Assembly (NCBI RefSeq): GCF_015706575.1
Contig: NW_024037052.1
Span: 2,046,001 to 2,110,000, forward strand
Source: Patiria miniata
Lineage: Eukaryota > Echinodermata > Asteroidea > Valvatida > Asterinidae
DNA length: 64,000 nucleotides
Reading direction: 5' to 3'
Shown: one piece after another, positions 56,708 to 64,000 of the stretch
Position numbering within the stretch: the stretch's first letter is position 1
Layout of the letters: every line of letters starts with the position of its first letter
The notes under the pieces: generated by a model
What the model was told of the DNA's origin: nothing
The model's input: only the letters and a program-made list of their open reading frames with translations
The model's database searches: none
Translations under genes and position numbers: made by a program

Positions 56708-57958
56708 GCAAACAAAATGATAAAAATCGGGATTTGAGCCTTGACAATTAAGTATGAATTTCAAAGCACATTACATAAAAATGAGAAATGAAAGGGGCCT
56801 AAAAATATCTCAGTTTTGCTGTGATGAGACAAAACATGTTTGCTTAAATTCTGTATCTACATTTTTTATTTTAATAATTATGTTTTAAACAAATATAAGG
56901 CACCTATAGAATCGTTGGTACATACCAGGAAACGAACCTACCGATTTCATATGATAAACCTTGCTGTGAAGTGAAGTGAAGTAAGGGCTGGTACTAAATA
57001 CCCCGTGAACTTATTCCGCCTTGTAATGGTATATCGTTCGGAAAACAACGATTATTGAATGTGGTTTTAAAAAAGGGTGCTGCGGGCACTTTTTTTCTAA
57101 AAAAAGAAATTATTTGAAAATGTTCGTTCAATAGAGCGTGAAAGTTCACACCTGGTGGCGCGCTTCCGGAACCCTTGAATAACAAAATTAACGCGCAAAA
57201 TTCTAAAATTTGCATTATTTTTCTGGTACGACTAGTGGAACTCGGGGGACTCGTACAAAGATGAACATTTATAAATAATTTGTGGCGGTCATATGGGTAA
57301 AGTTAAATAGGAGGCTAAAATGTCTTTTAGGATATACATTTTATATTAATAAACGGAAAGGACTCATTAGCATTTACAACACAAATCTTAAATGACCGCT
57401 GATAAGGACTGCATTCAAGCCAGCCCGACTAAATCAAGAACCCATCGGCTGTAGGTCGGTAAATCTTCGTGTCATTATACATTTTCGTCGTCACGCAAGT
57501 ACGAGATGTGAAAACAAACGTGAACGAACGCGGAGACTTGGAAACGATAATGCCGGATGTGTAAGGTCGTAAAGAGTAAAATTCGTTTTATCCCAGTGAT
57601 TTCTTCTTATTATTTTTTTCGTGAGAAATACCAAGATAAAATTCCATGATGAATGTTTCTTGGGGTGATTATACGGTTAGAAATTATTCTGTTCTAAAAT
57701 TATAGCAAGAAAAAAGGGCAATATATATAATGCCCATATAGGCGGGCGGCGTGAGGGTTCCGGAAGCTCGCCCCGTGACCTTTTGCTTTAAGGCTCTATA
57801 CTTGGAGAATTAGCCCTACCCATCCACTGGGACCTCGAAGCCAAGTTCACTTTCAGCTAGAAGAGAAATATGTCCCGAAGGCTGATTTGGGGAAGTCTTG
57901 GTCGCTTAATTAAGAATTATATTCTTTTACCAGGAACTATTTCCACCTTTCTTTTCAG
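56708..57958. other. spacer between units 2 and 3
   Basis: It is homologous to 53563-54529 apart from an extra ~200 bp at about 57378-57585. The conserved block GAGGGTTCCGGAAGCTCGCC...CTAGAA near 57747-57865 is shared by both spacers. No first exon recognised. Confidence 0.45.
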
Positions 57959-58083
57959 ATTGTCAACGCTTGTATAATTTTGGTGTCAAGAGCAGCGGCA
58001 TCTACACCATATATTCAAAGTGGAATTACACGAACCGAATGAAGGTTTACTGCGATATGGATACAGAACCCAATGGCTGGATT
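57959..58083 (+). CDS. FReD unit 3, exon A3
   Basis: The exon follows CTTTCTTTTCAG; with a preceding G it reads DCQRLYNFGVKSSGIYTIYS, then KWNYTNRMKVYCDMDTEPNG and WI, ending before GTAAGT in phase 0. It is one codon longer than A2 and keeps both conserved Cys. NYT is a possible N-glycosylation site absent from A2. Confidence 0.87.
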
Positions 58084-58336
58084 GTAAGTTTGATTTGTAT
58101 TTGCTCAAATTGCCCCTGTTTAAAAGTAGCATTTAACCATCAAAATGACCCTGCTGTGAATTCGAGTAGGTAACTGTGAGCTATGTCAATACACAGTTCA
58201 AAGAAACTGCATTTCATTCCATTGGTTTTTGTTTATTTTAATAAACAAAAAACATGTTTTTAAAAAACATGGAAAAGGCCAATTCCATCGTTCGAGACTA
58301 AAAACCAATTTGAAACAACAAAGTAAAAACTTGTAA

Positions 58337-58718
58337 GGCCAAAAAAAAAGGCTCCGGTTTCTGGTATGGAGCTTGCCCAAAAAGTGGTGCGGCGACGCGG
58401 CTTTTTTTTTTTTTAGGCCAAGGCCTACCTGTTTTGTTTGCTTCAAATGTCGGCTGATGACTGCAAATGGTGCCCGACTAAACTTAGTGCAAATATATGG
58501 GAGTCAAGAGAGGCCACATAAAGCTTATTCTCGATCATAACCCCATCTAAAAACACGTTAAAATTGTGCAGCAGCAGGATTCCAGTCAAACCAGTGAGTT
58601 TGGCGGTTTTGAGACATCATCTTTTATTGAAAAAAAAACACTTTTTTTTCATTTTGCCGACGCGCATGGCTACGGCGACGCGAGCGCATACCAGAAATCG
58701 GAGACTTTTTTTTTGGCC
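58337..58718. mobile_element. 382 bp MITE with GGCCAAAAAAAAAG ends in unit 3 intron
   Basis: GGCCAAAAAAAAAGGCTCCG at the left and its near complement at the right (GGAGACTTTTTTTTTGGCC) continue through GTTTCTGGTATG/CATACCAGAAA. Unit 2 shows the unoccupied site (ACTTGTAATGAAATTTTTTT near 54877). No clear target duplication. Confidence 0.75.
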
Positions 58719-59479
58719 GAATGCAATTTTTTTTTTTATATTTGGTACAAATCTAGCTTAGGCCTTAATGTACATCATGACATGGTTAAGTTAGGGTTAG
58801 CTGAATTAATTAATTTTTAATTAAACGACCGTTACGGCTGTTACGCGTTGATAAAAGTTTCTTGCAAGAATTTTGATAAACTCACTATGTTGAGGTAGAT
58901 ATAGGTTCACTCTTTAAAAACATCAATAGCATTTTACAAAAAGGAACTATATGTTGTTATGGAAACATCATACTTTTGTTGTTACGGACGTTAAATTATA
59001 ACGTTACGGACGTTACTTGTCTGAAATAAATTTCAAACACGTGATAAAAACATGCTGAATCATGCTATTCTAAGTTCTGTGTGATATTTTTATAAAAATA
59101 CGAACCTTTCTCTCTGCCTTAAAAACATAAACTCTAAATAACACTTGCATTTTGCATGTGAAAACAAGATGCCGAAATCGGACTACCTAAAACCTATATT
59201 TTAGCCTATAAACATTTCTTTGACAAAAAAAAAAAAAAATCACCCCATTCTTTCTCATTAGCACATCACTCAAATAAAAGGCATTGTTGTCCCCTTTCAT
59301 TCGATACCATAATGGTTGTGAGGCTTGTAGTTCTGAGGATTTCATACATTTCCCTATTTATCAGCCACTTCAGGTGCAATTGCCCAAAAGCCAAATGCCG
59401 CCCTCTATTCGGGTACTACACCAGAGCGGATAAGTGATCATATCTCTTGCATTATGAATTCTCAAAAAATAATTATCGT

Positions 59480-63485
<4,006 letters not shown>

Positions 63486-63705
63486 TGACAGCAATAATAA
63501 AACAAAACAAGACAAAGCTTGTCCCAGAGCGCACAAAATGCCTTCCAATGATTCAGAATGGCTATTCACGGGAAGTACTTTCCTGTATCTGGTCTACACA
63601 ACGGAACGGATTTAGTCCACTCACTGCCGTTACGAGGTAATACTATTATTGGCAAATGTGAGACTTAAGCAAGTCTAATTCACAAGTGGCAGTCAGTCAG
63701 TCAGT

Positions 63706-64000
63706 CAGGCGCGGTTCTAGAACAAATATTTGGGGGGGGGGGGGGGCTAGCAGGGGGTGCATCCAGAATTTTTTCCAGGGAGGCGTGCTGAAATGTAGAC
63801 CGGTTATTTTTTCCAGACACTTAGGCCTCCGAAAATCAATAGGTTGGGGGGAGGGGGGGGGTCATACCATATTTTCAGTGGGGAGCGCCAATAAAATCCT
63901 AAAATCATTCACACTATATTGACTACAAATGCACCCTTGTCACGACTATTTCTTCAGGGGAAGACCGTTCGCATGTACATCACAATCCTTCTTTTTGCTA
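63706..64000. mobile_element. hAT-like MITE copy cut by the window end
   Basis: CAGGCGCGGTTCTAGAAC begins a copy of the element at 22972-23675. The landmarks GTGCTGAAATGTAGACCGGT and CGTTCGCATGTACATCACAA follow in the same order. The right end lies beyond the window. It sits in the intron after B3. Confidence 0.85.

Overview
This window is animal nuclear DNA, most likely from a marine invertebrate deuterostome such as an echinoderm or hemichordate; I cannot name the species. The reasons are short exons with GT-AG introns, AATAAA signals after stop codons, several kinds of transposon fossil (CR1-like and RTE-like LINEs, tRNA-derived SINEs, hAT-like and mariner-like MITEs, foldback elements), frequent TGACGTCA and AGGCCTA words, and no operon-like coding. 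Most of the window is repeat. I recognise one protein family, fibrinogen-related domain (FReD) exons, in the last 17 kb. I see no tRNA, rRNA, CRISPR array or viral gene.

Layout. 1-3004: four monomers of a ~765 bp satellite. 3005-10049: sixteen units of a second, ~426 bp satellite, the last one split by a 467 bp foldback transposon with a 9 bp target-site duplication (TSD). 10050-25861: a giant inverted repeat with arms 10050-14113 and 21083-25861. Its ~7 kb centre holds a second palindrome, a decayed LINE, a SINE and several small elements. An RTE-like LINE, itself carrying a hAT-like MITE, interrupts the right arm. 26190-26685: an inverted copy of the 426 bp satellite, followed by a LINE 3' end. 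27541-34594: mostly unassigned sequence with four structured repeats. 34603-43719: a 9.1 kb stretch bounded by hAT-like ends and a perfect 8 bp TSD, containing a CRE-rich repeat, a tandem repeat with nuclear-receptor-like half-sites, and a ~3.9 kb foldback. 43720-47690: no gene recognised.

47691-64000: a tandem FReD cluster. Unit 1 has a signal-peptide exon, an exon joining a Cys-rich N-terminal region to the start of the FReD (A1), and exons B1 and C1, giving a predicted 352-residue secreted lectin-like protein. Unit 2 (A2, B2, C2) and unit 3 (A3, B3, window ends before C3) are tandem duplicates without an obvious first exon of their own. Exon phases agree throughout (A starts phase 1, A/B junction phase 0, B/C junction phase 1), so the signal exon could in principle splice to any A exon and cassettes could be mixed. 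The exception is B2, whose donor GT has moved by one base. Whether this is several genes, one alternatively spliced gene, or a gene plus decaying duplicates cannot be settled from sequence alone.
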